A DNA stretch of 64,000 bases from Pseudomonas graminis. GTDB taxonomy: Bacteria > Pseudomonadota > Gammaproteobacteria > Pseudomonadales > Pseudomonadaceae. Of the stretch, positions 46,042-55,317 are shown in pieces (the first letter of the stretch is position 1; each line of letters opens with the position of its first letter). The notes beneath the pieces are model-generated. The model saw nothing but the letters and a program-made list of their open reading frames with translations. It did no database searches and was not told the origin of the DNA. The position numbers and the translations under genes are program-made. The DNA is taken from NCBI RefSeq assembly GCF_900111735.1, contig NZ_FOHW01000018.1, positions 1 to 64,000 on the forward strand, in the 5' to 3' direction.

Positions 46042-47826
46042 CTAAATTTGGTCATTTGCTCTAGAAAGGCGCTCTGCGAACGCTTCGACGTCGATTTCGC
46101 CGACGACACGCACGTTTGCCAGCTCGTTGCCGTTTTTTCCGAAAAACAGCAGCGCGGGAGGGCCGAACAGTTTGTAGCGATCCAGCAATGCACGTTGCTC
46201 CGTGTTGCTGTCAGTCATGTCGAAACGGATCAGTCTGAAAGCGACAAGCTGACTGACGATTTTCGGATCCGGCAGCACCTCATGCTCGATGACCTTGCAG
46301 CTGATGCACCAGTCGGCGTACCAGTCGACCAAGACCGGCTGGCCTTCGCTTTTTGACTCCGCAAGAATTTGGTCCAGTTCGCTGGCCTGGGTCACGGTCT
46401 GCCAGCGGCTTTCCGCAGCCGGTTGGGCAGGGCCCGAATCGATCCTGGATTGACCCAGCGGACGTAGCGGATCCGTCTGACCGCTTAACGCGCCATACCA
46501 GCAGGCAAGGGCGTAAAACAGCAAGAACACGCCAAGCAGTTGAGCGAGGCGGCCTCGCGTGGTTTTTTCGCCGAATTCCAGTGCGCCCAGGAACAACGCG
46601 ACGCCGGCCCATAGCAGTCCGATCAACAGCAACGTGGCCTGCCCCGGAATCACACGGCTGAGCAAACCGATGGCGAGGGCCAGCAACAGTACGCCGATGG
46701 CATTCTTGACCGCGACCAGCCACGGCCCGCTTTTAGGCAGCCACGCCGCGCCGCCCGTTGCTACCAGCACCAGCGGCGCGCCCATGCCCAGGCCCAGAAC
46801 GAACAGTTTCAAGGCGCCACCCAGCGCATCGCCGCTGGCGCTTATATAAAGCAGCGCGCCGGCCAATGGTGCCGAAACGCATGGCGAAACCAGCAGGCTA
46901 GAAACCACGCCCAGAACGGCTGCGCCCCACAAGGAGCCGCCCTGCGTATTGCCAGCGATCCGGTCCAGTCGGTCATTGAGCGCGCGGGGCAGGCGCAACT
47001 CGAACGCGCCGAACATGGCGACGGCAAACAGCGCAAAGAACCCGGCGAACGGAACGAGCACCCACGCGGACTGCAACCGCGCCTGCAGATTCAGGCTGGC
47101 GCCAAACATACCCATCACTGCGCCAAGAATGGCAAAGCAGATCGCCATCGGCAGCACGTAGGCCAGGGACAAAGAGAAACCGCGCAGCCCGCCGATCTGC
47201 CCGCGCAGGACCACGCCGGAGAGGATCGGCAGCATCGGCAGCACGCATGGCGTGAAGGTCAGCCCGACGCCGGCGAGGAAAAACAGCGCCAGTTGTTTCC
47301 AGCTGAACTCGACGTGGGTGGCATCGCCAGCGAGTGGGGTATCGGACACTGCGGGGCTCGCGCCGCCAATGCTCAGGCGCTCGGTTTCCGGTGGGTAGCA
47401 GAGCCCTTTGTCCGCGCAGCCCTGATAGGTGACGATAAGCGTGAAGGGCCGCGTGTCTCCGGCTTTGCGCGGCAGGGCGACGTCGAGAATGCCGTGGTAG
47501 ACCTCGACGTCGCCGAAGTACTCATCATGTTTCTTTTCGCCGTCGGGCAGTTGCGCAACGCCGAGGCCGATGTCGGCAGGTTCGGTGCGAAATTGAAAGC
47601 GATGCCGATACAGGTAATAGCCTTCGGTGGCGACAAACTGCAGCTTGATGGATTCGGGTGTGGTGTCGCTCAGGTTCAGCTGAAACGCCTGACGAACCGG
47701 CAGGAAGTCCTTGCTGTTGTCCACTGCGGCGCCGCCCAGTGTGGGGCTCGATCTGTTCTCCAGAAAGCTCGCGCCAACGGCGGGCAAGGTACAGATCAGC
47801 AGTAACAGACAAAGCAGGCGGCGCAT
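46042..47826 (-). CDS. dsbD: Thiol:disulfide interchange protein DsbD (DipZ)
   Basis: A 594-residue reductant shuttle. Signal peptide (1-18); periplasmic N-terminal domain (about 20-165) with Cys in YQGCADKGLCYPP; eight-helix membrane domain with the Cys in FTPCVLPMLPIL and SPCVSAPLAGALLY; and a C-terminal thioredoxin domain with Cys507/Cys510 (WCISCK). It carries electrons from cytosolic thioredoxin to periplasmic partners (DsbC, cytochrome c maturation). It lies upstream of aroQ on the same strand, with its own 152-base gap. Confidence 0.97.
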   Translation of the reverse strand: MRRLLCLLLLICTLPAVGASFLENRSSPTLGGAAVDNSKDFLPVRQAFQLNLSDTTPESIKLQFVATEGYYLYRHRFQFRTEPADIGLGVAQLPDGEKKHDEYFGDVEVYHGILDVALPRKAGDTRPFTLIVTYQGCADKGLCYPPETERLSIGGASPAVSDTPLAGDATHVEFSWKQLALFFLAGVGLTFTPCVLPMLPILSGVVLRGQIGGLRGFSLSLAYVLPMAICFAILGAVMGMFGASLNLQARLQSAWVLVPFAGFFALFAVAMFGAFELRLPRALNDRLDRIAGNTQGGSLWGAAVLGVVSSLLVSPCVSAPLAGALLYISASGDALGGALKLFVLGLGMGAPLVLVATGGAAWLPKSGPWLVAVKNAIGVLLLALAIGLLSRVIPGQATLLLIGLLWAGVALFLGALEFGEKTTRGRLAQLLGVFLLFYALACWYGALSGQTDPLRPLGQSRIDSGPAQPAAESRWQTVTQASELDQILAESKSEGQPVLVDWYADWCISCKVIEHEVLPDPKIVSQLVAFRLIRFDMTDSNTEQRALLDRYKLFGPPALLFFGKNGNELANVRVVGEIDVEAFAERLSRANDQI

Positions 47827-47941
47827 GGCGGTCTCGCATCACAAAAGTCCGCGCATGATAGCGGAGTGTCTGCGGGCGTGCAGGGAGGGCTAGAGTTCTT
47901 CGGTCTGAACTTCGGTCTGAAAATGATGCAGGACGCAGCAG

Positions 47942-49606
47942 TCAAACGATGTCCGACTGGGTGTGTTTGCTCAGAGACGTCATTGCCACTCGTACCTCCA
48001 GGCCATGCACCTGATTGCGACCTGCCTTTTTTGCCCGGTACAGCGCCTCGTCTGCTTGCGAGGCCATCATCAGTGCGTCGTCGTCCTCGGCGATTTCCAC
48101 CACCCCGGCGCTGAACGTGCAGAACAGATCCACGGGCTGCGCGGGGTAGTGGATTTCAGCGAAGCGCTGGCGGATTTCGTCGAGCACGCCGTGGGCGGCA
48201 GCCAGATCCGTGTCCGGCATGACCACGGCAAACTCCTCACCGCCATAGCGACCGATGTAATCGGTCTTGCGCAGGCGTTGCTTGAGGAACAGCGCCAGGC
48301 TCTTGATCACACGGTCGCCCATGGGGTGGCCGTGGCCGTCGTTGACCCTCTTGAAGTGGTCGATGTCCAGCATGGCGAAGCTCAGCGGCTTGTTCTCCCG
48401 CCGGGAGCGGAAGCTGCAATCTTCCAGCAGTTGCAGGATGTGCGTGTGGTTGTACAGGCCGGTCAGGCTGTCGCGGACCATGCGCGCCTTGAGGTTGCGC
48501 GCCCGCGCTGCGCGGTTGCGCACGGTGGTAATCAGATGGCGAGGCTTGATGGGTTTGGTAAGGAAGTCGTCGCCGCCTTCGCTCATCGCATCCAGCTGTT
48601 TGTCCAGATCGTCTTCCGCCGAGAGATAAATGATCGGCACGCTGACGTAGCGGTCATTGTGGCGGATCACCTTGGCCAGCTCGGTGCCGGTGCAACCGGG
48701 CATGTACATGTCGAGGATGATCAGGTCAGGCTGAAAGTCGGCCAGCTCAGGCATGGTTTTGATCGGGTCGAGCAGGGTACGGGTGACGATTCCGGCGCCG
48801 TTGAGCAAGCGCTCGGTGTGTGTCGCCTGGGCGCGTGAATCGTCGATGATCAGCACCTTGTACGGTTCGTACTGAGCGACCCGGGTCAGGATTTCAATTT
48901 TCTCCAGCAGGCTTGAGGCCTCCAGCGTGCCGGTCAGAAACTCTTCGCCTCCAGCGCGCACGGCGGCGAGGCGCGTGGGCGTGTCTGTCTCGTGATGGCT
49001 GAAAAACAGCAACGGCAGTTTTTGCTCGAGACCTTCCTGCATCTGGGTGGCGAGCTTCAGGCCTTCGCCAGCACCACCAAAGTCGACGTCCATGACGACG
49101 GCGGCGGGCAAGCGCTCTGCCATGGTCATGTGGAACGTGTCGACGCAGCCGAGTGACTGCGCGCTCAGGCCGAAGAATTCCAGTTGCCTGGCCAGACGCT
49201 CGCCGCGTTCATGATCCTCCAGCACGATGTAAATCGGCTTGCGCAGGGGCGGCAGGGCGGTTTGCTCAAGACGGTCACCGTGCCTGAGGCCGGTTCGGGA
49301 CAGGCGTTGCATCAGGCGATTGAGGTCGGTAATCAGGGCGCTGCTCAAACGGCCGCGATTGGCGTCGACGTCCAGCAATGCCAGGTTAATGGCAGTGGCC
49401 AGTTGCACGTGTTCGGCCTGCTCGAAACGTTCGGCGAAACGCAGCAGCCGCTGGTTGGCTTCGGTGAGCTCAGCCATGTCCGCTGGCGACCATTCACCGT
49501 GCTGCAGGCGCTGCCATACCTCAAGAATCTGACGAGCCTGATGGATAACGCGCTGGGCAAAGTGGTGTCTGAGCCGGTCGCGGCTCGGGTCTGCTGCTTC
49601 GGTCAT
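47942..49606 (-). CDS. gcbA: Diguanylate cyclase with Hpt-like and two receiver domains (GcbA-like)
   Basis: A 554-residue regulator. Residues 1-115 look like a helical Hpt-type domain. Receiver 1 (about 124-245) has Asp173; receiver 2 (about 249-365) has Asp299 in LIILDMYMPG. The C-terminal GGDEF domain has the active-site motif GGEEF (455-459) and an intact inhibitory site RKTD (446-449). It should make cyclic-di-GMP with product inhibition. Position next to dsbD and DUF2333 matches PA4843 (GcbA/AdcA), which promotes attachment. No kinase is adjacent. Confidence 0.87.
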   Translation of the reverse strand: MTEAADPSRDRLRHHFAQRVIHQARQILEVWQRLQHGEWSPADMAELTEANQRLLRFAERFEQAEHVQLATAINLALLDVDANRGRLSSALITDLNRLMQRLSRTGLRHGDRLEQTALPPLRKPIYIVLEDHERGERLARQLEFFGLSAQSLGCVDTFHMTMAERLPAAVVMDVDFGGAGEGLKLATQMQEGLEQKLPLLFFSHHETDTPTRLAAVRAGGEEFLTGTLEASSLLEKIEILTRVAQYEPYKVLIIDDSRAQATHTERLLNGAGIVTRTLLDPIKTMPELADFQPDLIILDMYMPGCTGTELAKVIRHNDRYVSVPIIYLSAEDDLDKQLDAMSEGGDDFLTKPIKPRHLITTVRNRAARARNLKARMVRDSLTGLYNHTHILQLLEDCSFRSRRENKPLSFAMLDIDHFKRVNDGHGHPMGDRVIKSLALFLKQRLRKTDYIGRYGGEEFAVVMPDTDLAAAHGVLDEIRQRFAEIHYPAQPVDLFCTFSAGVVEIAEDDDALMMASQADEALYRAKKAGRNQVHGLEVRVAMTSLSKHTQSDIV

Positions 49607-50016
49607 GTCCTGGCTTCTTTATAGGGTAAGCCCCGATGTGAATGCTGGCGCTATGCTAGCACTAGTTTTCCCTGGTCAGGATGCCGCAAGTCATTTTCTT
49701 GTCATTGTTCAGCTTTTTATCCACCAACTTTGCACCTTTTAACGCGCTCGAGTGTTCGTACCAGTTGGTTCAACTCATAAGGGGTGATCAGCAGTGGTTT
49801 TGAGAGGCAGGAAAATGGATGAGATGCACTCAAGCCCCATATCCCTATCAGCACCGGCTTTAGGCGGGGGAAGCGTCGGAAAGACCGCGCGGCGTTTACA
49901 ATCCGCTCGGCTCAGTTGCTAAACAATTGCACCTGCCACCACATTCCCTGGCAAACGCACCTTGCTGTAAGGTTGCGGTCAGAAGCACTGAATTCCGTGA
50001 TTGAAAGGACAAGGCC
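49607..50016. other. 410-base divergent intergenic region
   Basis: This lies between the minus-strand cyclase gene and plus-strand DUF2333, so both promoters should be here. I see no confident sigma-70 pair. A 35-codon reading frame starts at the ATG at 49814 with an AGGAAA just upstream, but nothing supports it as a gene. Confidence 0.4.
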
Positions 50017-51117
50017 ATGCTGGATTGGAAGAAGCGCTCGGGCAGCGCGGGAACTGAACGCGTTGACGAAAAGCCGATGGGCAAGGCGCCTCGCGGTTCT
50101 CGCGGTTATTGGGGCGGCCTGTTGTTCAGTCGCGCCGTCGGGGCCGTGGTGGGTATTTATCTGGTTGTCACCGTGGTGCTCGGCATCTGGTGGAGCAGCG
50201 AACCGCCCCTGTTTCCGGTTCAGCAGCAAGCCCAGGCTGCCGCGCAAAGCGAAGGCAAGCAGATGGTGCTGGGCTACACCACCGTCGAAACCCTCAAGAC
50301 CGTCGCGTCCACCCTGCTGGACAAGCCAGGCGGTTACATCTCCAACGATCGCTCGCCGCCCGGCCTGTGGATGGACAATATGCCGAGCTGGGAATACGGC
50401 GTATTGGTCCAGGTGCGCGACCTGAGCCGCGCACTGCGTAAAGACTTCGCCCGCTCGCAATCCCAGTCCGCTGAAGATGGCGATCTGGCGCGTGCCGAGC
50501 CGCTGTTCAACTTCGACAACAAAAGCTGGGTGCTGCCTTCGAGCGAGTCTCAATACCGCGACGGCATCGCTGCGCTGAGCCGCTATCAGGCGCGCCTGTC
50601 TGACCCGAACCAGAAGGGCGCGCTGTTTTACACCCGCGCCGATAACCTGAATAACTGGCTGGGCGACGTCGGTACGCGACTGGGCTCATTGTCCCAACGG
50701 TTGTCCGCCAGCGTGGGCCGGGTCAAGCTGAACAGCACCCTGAAAACCGAAGCGCAGTCCACGGTCACGGTCAAGCCGGGCGAAGTCCCGCAGGTTGACG
50801 AAGAAATTGTTGAAACCCCATGGATGCAGATCGACAACGTCTTCTACGAAGCACGCGGTCAGGCATGGGCGCTGTCGCATCTGCTGCGCGCGATCGAAGT
50901 CGATTTCGCCGATGTTCTGGCGAAGAAGAATGCAACCGTCAGCGTGCGTCAGATCATTCGTGAACTGGAAGCCTCGCAAGAGCCGGTCTGGAGCCCGATG
51001 ATCCTCAACGGCAGCCCGTTCGGTATCTTCGCCAACCACTCGCTGGTCATGGCCAACTACCTGTCGCGTGCCAACGCGGCGGTGATTGACCTGCGTCAGC
51101 TGCTGTCCCAAGGCTGA
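50017..51117 (+). CDS. DUF2333 family membrane protein
   Basis: A 366-residue DUF2333 protein. A basic cytoplasmic N-terminus (MLDWKKRSGSAG...) is followed by one membrane helix near 45-68 (AVVGIYLVVTVVLGIWW), then a large periplasmic, mostly helical domain (about 70-366). Function unknown; the family is conserved in gamma-proteobacteria. It lies directly upstream of the NUDIX gene (3-base gap), so the two are co-transcribed. Confidence 0.88.
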   Translation: MLDWKKRSGSAGTERVDEKPMGKAPRGSRGYWGGLLFSRAVGAVVGIYLVVTVVLGIWWSSEPPLFPVQQQAQAAAQSEGKQMVLGYTTVETLKTVASTLLDKPGGYISNDRSPPGLWMDNMPSWEYGVLVQVRDLSRALRKDFARSQSQSAEDGDLARAEPLFNFDNKSWVLPSSESQYRDGIAALSRYQARLSDPNQKGALFYTRADNLNNWLGDVGTRLGSLSQRLSASVGRVKLNSTLKTEAQSTVTVKPGEVPQVDEEIVETPWMQIDNVFYEARGQAWALSHLLRAIEVDFADVLAKKNATVSVRQIIRELEASQEPVWSPMILNGSPFGIFANHSLVMANYLSRANAAVIDLRQLLSQG

Positions 51118-51120
51118 TCG

Positions 51121-51666
51121 ATGAGTGTTTCCGATCAAGAGGCCGCCCACCGTGCGGCTTCGGACGCCGAGCTGATTGCCTGGGTTGATCGTCACGATCA
51201 ACCCCTGGGTTCCTTGCCCCGGGCAGAGCTGCGTGAGCGCGGCCTGATCGGGCGCGGCACCTACATCTTGCTGTTCAATTCGGCTGGCGAACTGTGTGTG
51301 CATCAACGCACGCTGAGCAAGGCGATTTATCCCGGTTATTGGGATGTGGCGGCGGGCGGCATGGTCCAGGCCGATGAAGGCTACGAGCTCTCGGCGGCGC
51401 GTGAACTGGCGGAAGAGCTGGGCGTCTCCGGCGTGCCGCTTGCGGCGCACGAGCGTTTTTTCTTCGATCAACCGGATAACCGGCTGTGGTGCGCGGTGTT
51501 TTCGGCAGTCTGGGACGGGCCGCTGAAGCTCCAGCCGGAAGAAGTGCTGCAAGCGCGCTTTCTCAGCATCGATCAAGTGCTGCGCGAAACCACTGAAAAG
51601 CCTTACTGCCCGGACTCGCTGGCCGCCCTTAAGCGCTATTTGGAAGGCGTCGCAAATGTCCCGTAA
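51121..51666 (+). CDS. NUDIX hydrolase (YfcD-like)
   Basis: A 181-residue NUDIX protein with a complete box GGMVQADEGYELSAARELAEELGV-type pattern (G-x5-E-x7-REL-x-EE-x-G). The N-terminal segment LIAWVDRHDQPLGSLPRAELRERGL and the product length are typical of the YfcD branch. These enzymes cleave nucleoside-diphosphate-linked or isopentenyl-diphosphate-like substrates; the substrate here is not determined. It is coupled to DUF2333. Confidence 0.9.
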   Translation: MSVSDQEAAHRAASDAELIAWVDRHDQPLGSLPRAELRERGLIGRGTYILLFNSAGELCVHQRTLSKAIYPGYWDVAAGGMVQADEGYELSAARELAEELGVSGVPLAAHERFFFDQPDNRLWCAVFSAVWDGPLKLQPEEVLQARFLSIDQVLRETTEKPYCPDSLAALKRYLEGVANVP

Positions 51667-51829
51667 ATTGGCGCATATTTGCACTTAGCATCGGCGCCTT
51701 TTGCCGTTACACTGCGCGACTTTTCACGCCGGACCGCCCTTGCGATCCGGTAGCGCTGCCCCTGCCTGAGTGGGGCTTCGCGGTCGGCTCCCGTCGGCCA
51801 GACTTCGCTCCTCAACAAGAGGATTGCCG

Positions 51830-52201
51830 GTGGCCAAAAAAGCCGCATCCTTCGCCGCCCTCGGTGGCCTGGTATTTTCAACCGACGCCGGTCGGCATTG
51901 TCCCGACTGCCGTCAGCCCGTCGACGCCTGCACCTGCAAAAGCACGCTCATCCCGGAAGGTGATGGCATCGCCCGCGTGCGCCGTGAAAGCAAAGGCCGC
52001 GGCGGCAAGACCGTTACGACCGTCACCGGCGTTCCGCTGGTCGAGGACGCGCTCAAGGACTTGGCAAAGACCCTCAAGCAACGCTGCGGAACCGGCGGCG
52101 CGCTGAAGGATGGCGTGATCGAGATCCAGGGTGACCACGTCGAAACGCTGCTGGCCGAGCTGGTCAAGCAGGGTTTCAAGGCGAAGAAGTCGGGCGGTTG
52201 A
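51830..52201 (+). CDS. yciH: SUI1-family translation factor YciH
   Basis: A 123-residue bacterial eIF1/SUI1-like protein. An N-terminal Cys cluster (HCPDCRQPVDACTCK) resembles a small zinc site. The SUI1 fold follows with RESKGRGGKTVTTVTGVPL, KTLKQRCGTGGALKDG and IEIQGDHVETLLAELVKQGF. It is thought to check initiation complexes, favouring canonical ones. The start is the GTG at 51830, with AGAGG 7 bases upstream, giving the family N-terminus VAKKAASFAAL. Confidence 0.93.
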   Translation: MAKKAASFAALGGLVFSTDAGRHCPDCRQPVDACTCKSTLIPEGDGIARVRRESKGRGGKTVTTVTGVPLVEDALKDLAKTLKQRCGTGGALKDGVIEIQGDHVETLLAELVKQGFKAKKSGG

Positions 52202-52384
52202 GCCGTCTGTTTCGAGCCCGTTGATATTCGTCGTCGGTCTGGCTGCAGTCACCCATGCAAACTCTGCTGCGCAATGCGGGTCTATTGCCCCACAGCGAGC
52301 AGGCGCCAAACCGTCATTTCCACGCTCTACACTGCACCCAGCCGGTCAGGCCGGGGCTTTATGACTTTTCTATAGGGGACTTTG

Positions 52385-54298
52385 ATGTCCGTACGACGCA
52401 CACGCAAAGACGATGGCAGCCAATGGACCGTGGCAGACAGCCGCAGTGTCTACGGGATCCGTCATTGGGGGGCCGGTTATTTCGCAATCAATGAAGCCGG
52501 CCGCGTTGAGGTTCGCCCCAACGGGCCGACCAGCTCGCCCATCGATCTTTACGAGCAGGTCGATCAGCTGCGCAAGAGCGGCTTGTCCCTGCCACTGCTG
52601 GTGCGCTTCCCTGACATCCTGCAGGACCGCGTGCGTCAGCTGACCGGTGCGTTCGACGAGAACATCGCCCGTCTGGAATACCAGAGCAAATACACCGCGC
52701 TGTACCCGATCAAGGTCAACCAGCAAGAGGCGGTGGTGGAAAACATCATCGCCACGCAAAACGTTTCCATTGGTCTCGAAGCCGGCTCCAAGCCTGAGCT
52801 GATGGCCGTGCTGGCCCTGGCGCCGAAGGGCGGCACCATCGTCTGCAACGGCTACAAGGACCGCGAATTCATTCGTCTGGCCTTGATGGGTCAGAAGCTG
52901 GGCCACAACGTTTTCATCGTTATCGAGAAAGAGTCCGAAGTCGAACTGGTGATCGAAGAAGCCGCCGAGCTGAAGGTCGCGCCGCAAGTGGGTCTGCGTG
53001 TGCGCCTGTCGTCCCTGGCTTCCAGCAAGTGGGCCGACACCGGCGGCGAGAAGTCCAAGTTCGGGCTGTCCGCCGCGCAATTGCTGTCGGTCGTCGACCG
53101 CTTCACCAAGGCAGGGCTCGATCAGGGCATCCGCCTGCTGCACTTCCACATGGGTTCGCAGATCGCCAACCTGGCCGACTATCAGCATGGTTTCAAGGAA
53201 GCGATTCGTTACTACGGCGAGCTGCGCAACCTCGGCCTGCCGGTCGATCACATCGACGTAGGCGGTGGCCTGGGTGTCGACTACGACGGCACGCATTCGC
53301 GCAACGCCAGTTCGATCAACTATGACATGGACGATTACGCCGGCGTCGTGGTCGGGATGCTCAAGGAGTTCTGCGACGCGCAGGGCCTGCCGCATCCGCA
53401 CATTTTCTCGGAAAGCGGCCGTTCGCTGACCGCGCACCACGCCATGCTCGTGATTCAGGTCACCGACGTCGAGCGTCACAACGACGAAGTGCCGGAAATC
53501 ACCGACAAGGAAAGCCTGCCGGAAACCCTGCAATGGCTGATCGACCTGCTCGGCCCGACCGACATCGAAATGGTCACCGAGACCTACTGGCGCGCCACTC
53601 ACTACATGAGCGACATCGCGTCCCAGTATTCCGACGGCAAGATCACCCTGGCGCAAAAGGCCTTGGGCGAGCAGTGCTATTTCGCGGTGTGCCGTCGTTT
53701 GCACAACTCGCTGAAAGCCCGCCAGCGTTCCCATCGCCAGGTGCTCGACGAGCTCAACGACAAGCTGGCCGACAAGTACATCTGCAACTTCTCAGTGTTC
53801 CAGAGCCTGCCGGACACCTGGGCGATCGATCAGGTGCTGCCGATCATTCCGCTGCACCGTCTGGATGAAGAGCCGCTGCGTCGTGCCGTGCTGCAAGACC
53901 TGACCTGCGACTCCGACGGCAAGATCAATCAGTACGTCGACGAGCAGAGCATCGAGACCAGCCTGCCGGTTCACTCGTTGAACGAGGGTGAGGATTACTT
54001 GCTGGGCGTGTTCCTGGTCGGTGCGTATCAGGAGATTCTGGGCGACATGCACAACCTGTTCGGTGACACTGATTCGGTGAACATCTACCAGAATCAGGAT
54101 GGCAGTGCGTATTCGGCCGGGATCGAAACCCACGACACCATCGAAGACATGCTGCGTTACGTGCACTTGTCGCCGGAAGAGCTGATGACCCATTATCGGG
54201 ACAAAGTCGCCAGCGCCAAGATCACCCCGCGTGAACGCACCCAGTTTCTGGATGCCTTGCGTCTGGGCCTGACGCGGTCGTCCTACCTGTCGTCGTGA
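52385..54298 (+). CDS. speA: Biosynthetic arginine decarboxylase SpeA
   Basis: A 637-residue PLP enzyme of fold III (alanine racemase-like barrel) that makes agmatine for putrescine synthesis. The PLP Lys is in [16 protein letters not shown] (about residue 105). [27 protein letters not shown] and [15 protein letters not shown] are conserved. The ATG at 52385 has AGGGGAC upstream; an adjacent TTG precedes it. It ends with an intrinsic terminator. Confidence 0.97.
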   Translation: MSVRRTRKDDGSQWTVADSRSVYGIRHWGAGYFAINEAGRVEVRPNGPTSSPIDLYEQVDQLRKSGLSLPLLVRFPDILQDRVRQLTGAFDENIARLEYQSKYTALYPIKVNQQEAVVENIIATQNVSIGLEAGSKPELMAVLALAPKGGTIVCNGYKDREFIRLALMGQKLGHNVFIVIEKESEVELVIEEAAELKVAPQVGLRVRLSSLASSKWADTGGEKSKFGLSAAQLLSVVDRFTKAGLDQGIRLLHFHMGSQIANLADYQHGFKEAIRYYGELRNLGLPVDHIDVGGGLGVDYDGTHSRNASSINYDMDDYAGVVVGMLKEFCDAQGLPHPHIFSESGRSLTAHHAMLVIQVTDVERHNDEVPEITDKESLPETLQWLIDLLGPTDIEMVTETYWRATHYMSDIASQYSDGKITLAQKALGEQCYFAVCRRLHNSLKARQRSHRQVLDELNDKLADKYICNFSVFQSLPDTWAIDQVLPIIPLHRLDEEPLRRAVLQDLTCDSDGKINQYVDEQSIETSLPVHSLNEGEDYLLGVFLVGAYQEILGDMHNLFGDTDSVNIYQNQDGSAYSAGIETHDTIEDMLRYVHLSPEELMTHYRDKVASAKITPRERTQFLDALRLGLTRSSYLSS

Positions 54299-54314
54299 TG
54301 ATGCAGGCAATCTG

Positions 54315-54345
54315 AAAAAAACGGGCCCCGGTGGCCCGTTTTCTT
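54315..54345 (+). terminator. Intrinsic terminator of speA
   Basis: ACGGGCC and GGCCCGT form a 7-bp stem around CCGGT, followed by TTTTC. The A-run on the left makes it usable on the other strand too. Confidence 0.88.
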
Positions 54346-54423
54346 CGTTTGCAATGCCAGTCGGCGAAGATCAAACGTCACCCTGCATGCAAGACCTCCT
54401 CCAGCGTTTTATGAGAATGAACC

Positions 54424-55317
54424 ATGATCAAACTGGCGCTCAAAGCGGCGTTCACCGCCTGGCTGATGACCTTGCTGATGGCATGCTCGCCGTTGAAGGT
54501 GCTCAACGCGTTTACCCCGAGCGACACCTTCAGCAGAACGTCTGACCTGGCGTACGGTCCGGACCCGCGCAATAAACTCGATATCTACACGCCCAGAGAT
54601 GCAGTGCCGGACGCGCCGGTCGTCGTGTTCTTTTATGGCGGCAGCTGGACCAGCGGATCGCGGGGCGACTACGCGTTCGTCGGGGAGGCGCTCGCGTCCC
54701 GTGGCATCGTTGCCGTGCTCGCCGATTACCGGTTGTACCCGCAAGTGCATTATCAGGAGCTGCTGCGGGACAGCGCCCAGGCAGTGGCCTGGACCCACGC
54801 GCACATTCGTCAGTTCGGCGGTGATCCGGCAAAGTTGTATGTAATGGGCCACAGTGCCGGGGCTTACAACGCGGCTATGCTGGCGCTGGACCCACAATGG
54901 CTGGCCGGAGCGGGCACGACGCCTTCCATCATCAAGGGCTGGATCGGTCTGGCCGGACCCTATGATTTCCTGCCCATCGAAGACGCGGAGGTGAAGCCGG
55001 TGTTTTACTTCCCGAATTCGCCACCCGACTCCCAGCCGATCAATCATGTCAGCGCAGCTTCACCGCCGGCGCTGCTGCTCGCTTCCGCCGACGACACGGA
55101 GGTAAACCCGCAACGCAACACGGGGGGCATGGCCAGTCGTTTGCGCGCTCAGGGCGTGTCAGTGCGTGAGCTGTATTTCTCTCGCACCAGCCACCGCACG
55201 CTGGTGGGTGCATTGGCCAGGCCGTTACGCAGCCTGGCGCCTGTGCTGGAGGAAGTTGTGGCGTTCATCCACGCCCAGGATCAGGCACAGGTGTCGAGGG
55301 TTTCGGTCAACCGTTGA
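54424..55317 (+). CDS. Alpha/beta-hydrolase lipoprotein (carboxylesterase-like)
   Basis: A 297-residue hydrolase of the BD-FAE/hormone-sensitive-lipase type. The N-terminus ends in a lipobox (LLMAC, Cys21), so it is likely a lipoprotein. Oxyanion loop VVFFYGGSW (Gly72-Gly73), nucleophile Ser144 in GHSAG, Asp in LLASADDTEV and His in SRTSHRTLVG make up the catalytic set. The natural ester is unknown. It converges with the MATE gene, the two overlapping by 11 bases at their 3' ends. Confidence 0.85.
   Translation: MIKLALKAAFTAWLMTLLMACSPLKVLNAFTPSDTFSRTSDLAYGPDPRNKLDIYTPRDAVPDAPVVVFFYGGSWTSGSRGDYAFVGEALASRGIVAVLADYRLYPQVHYQELLRDSAQAVAWTHAHIRQFGGDPAKLYVMGHSAGAYNAAMLALDPQWLAGAGTTPSIIKGWIGLAGPYDFLPIEDAEVKPVFYFPNSPPDSQPINHVSAASPPALLLASADDTEVNPQRNTGGMASRLRAQGVSVRELYFSRTSHRTLVGALARPLRSLAPVLEEVVAFIHAQDQAQVSRVSVNR

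Noticed and set aside
49814..49921. A 35-codon plus-strand frame starting MDEMHSSPIS
   Set aside because: The ribosome-like site is too close and there is no hydrophobic or other feature. It lies in a promoter region between divergent genes.
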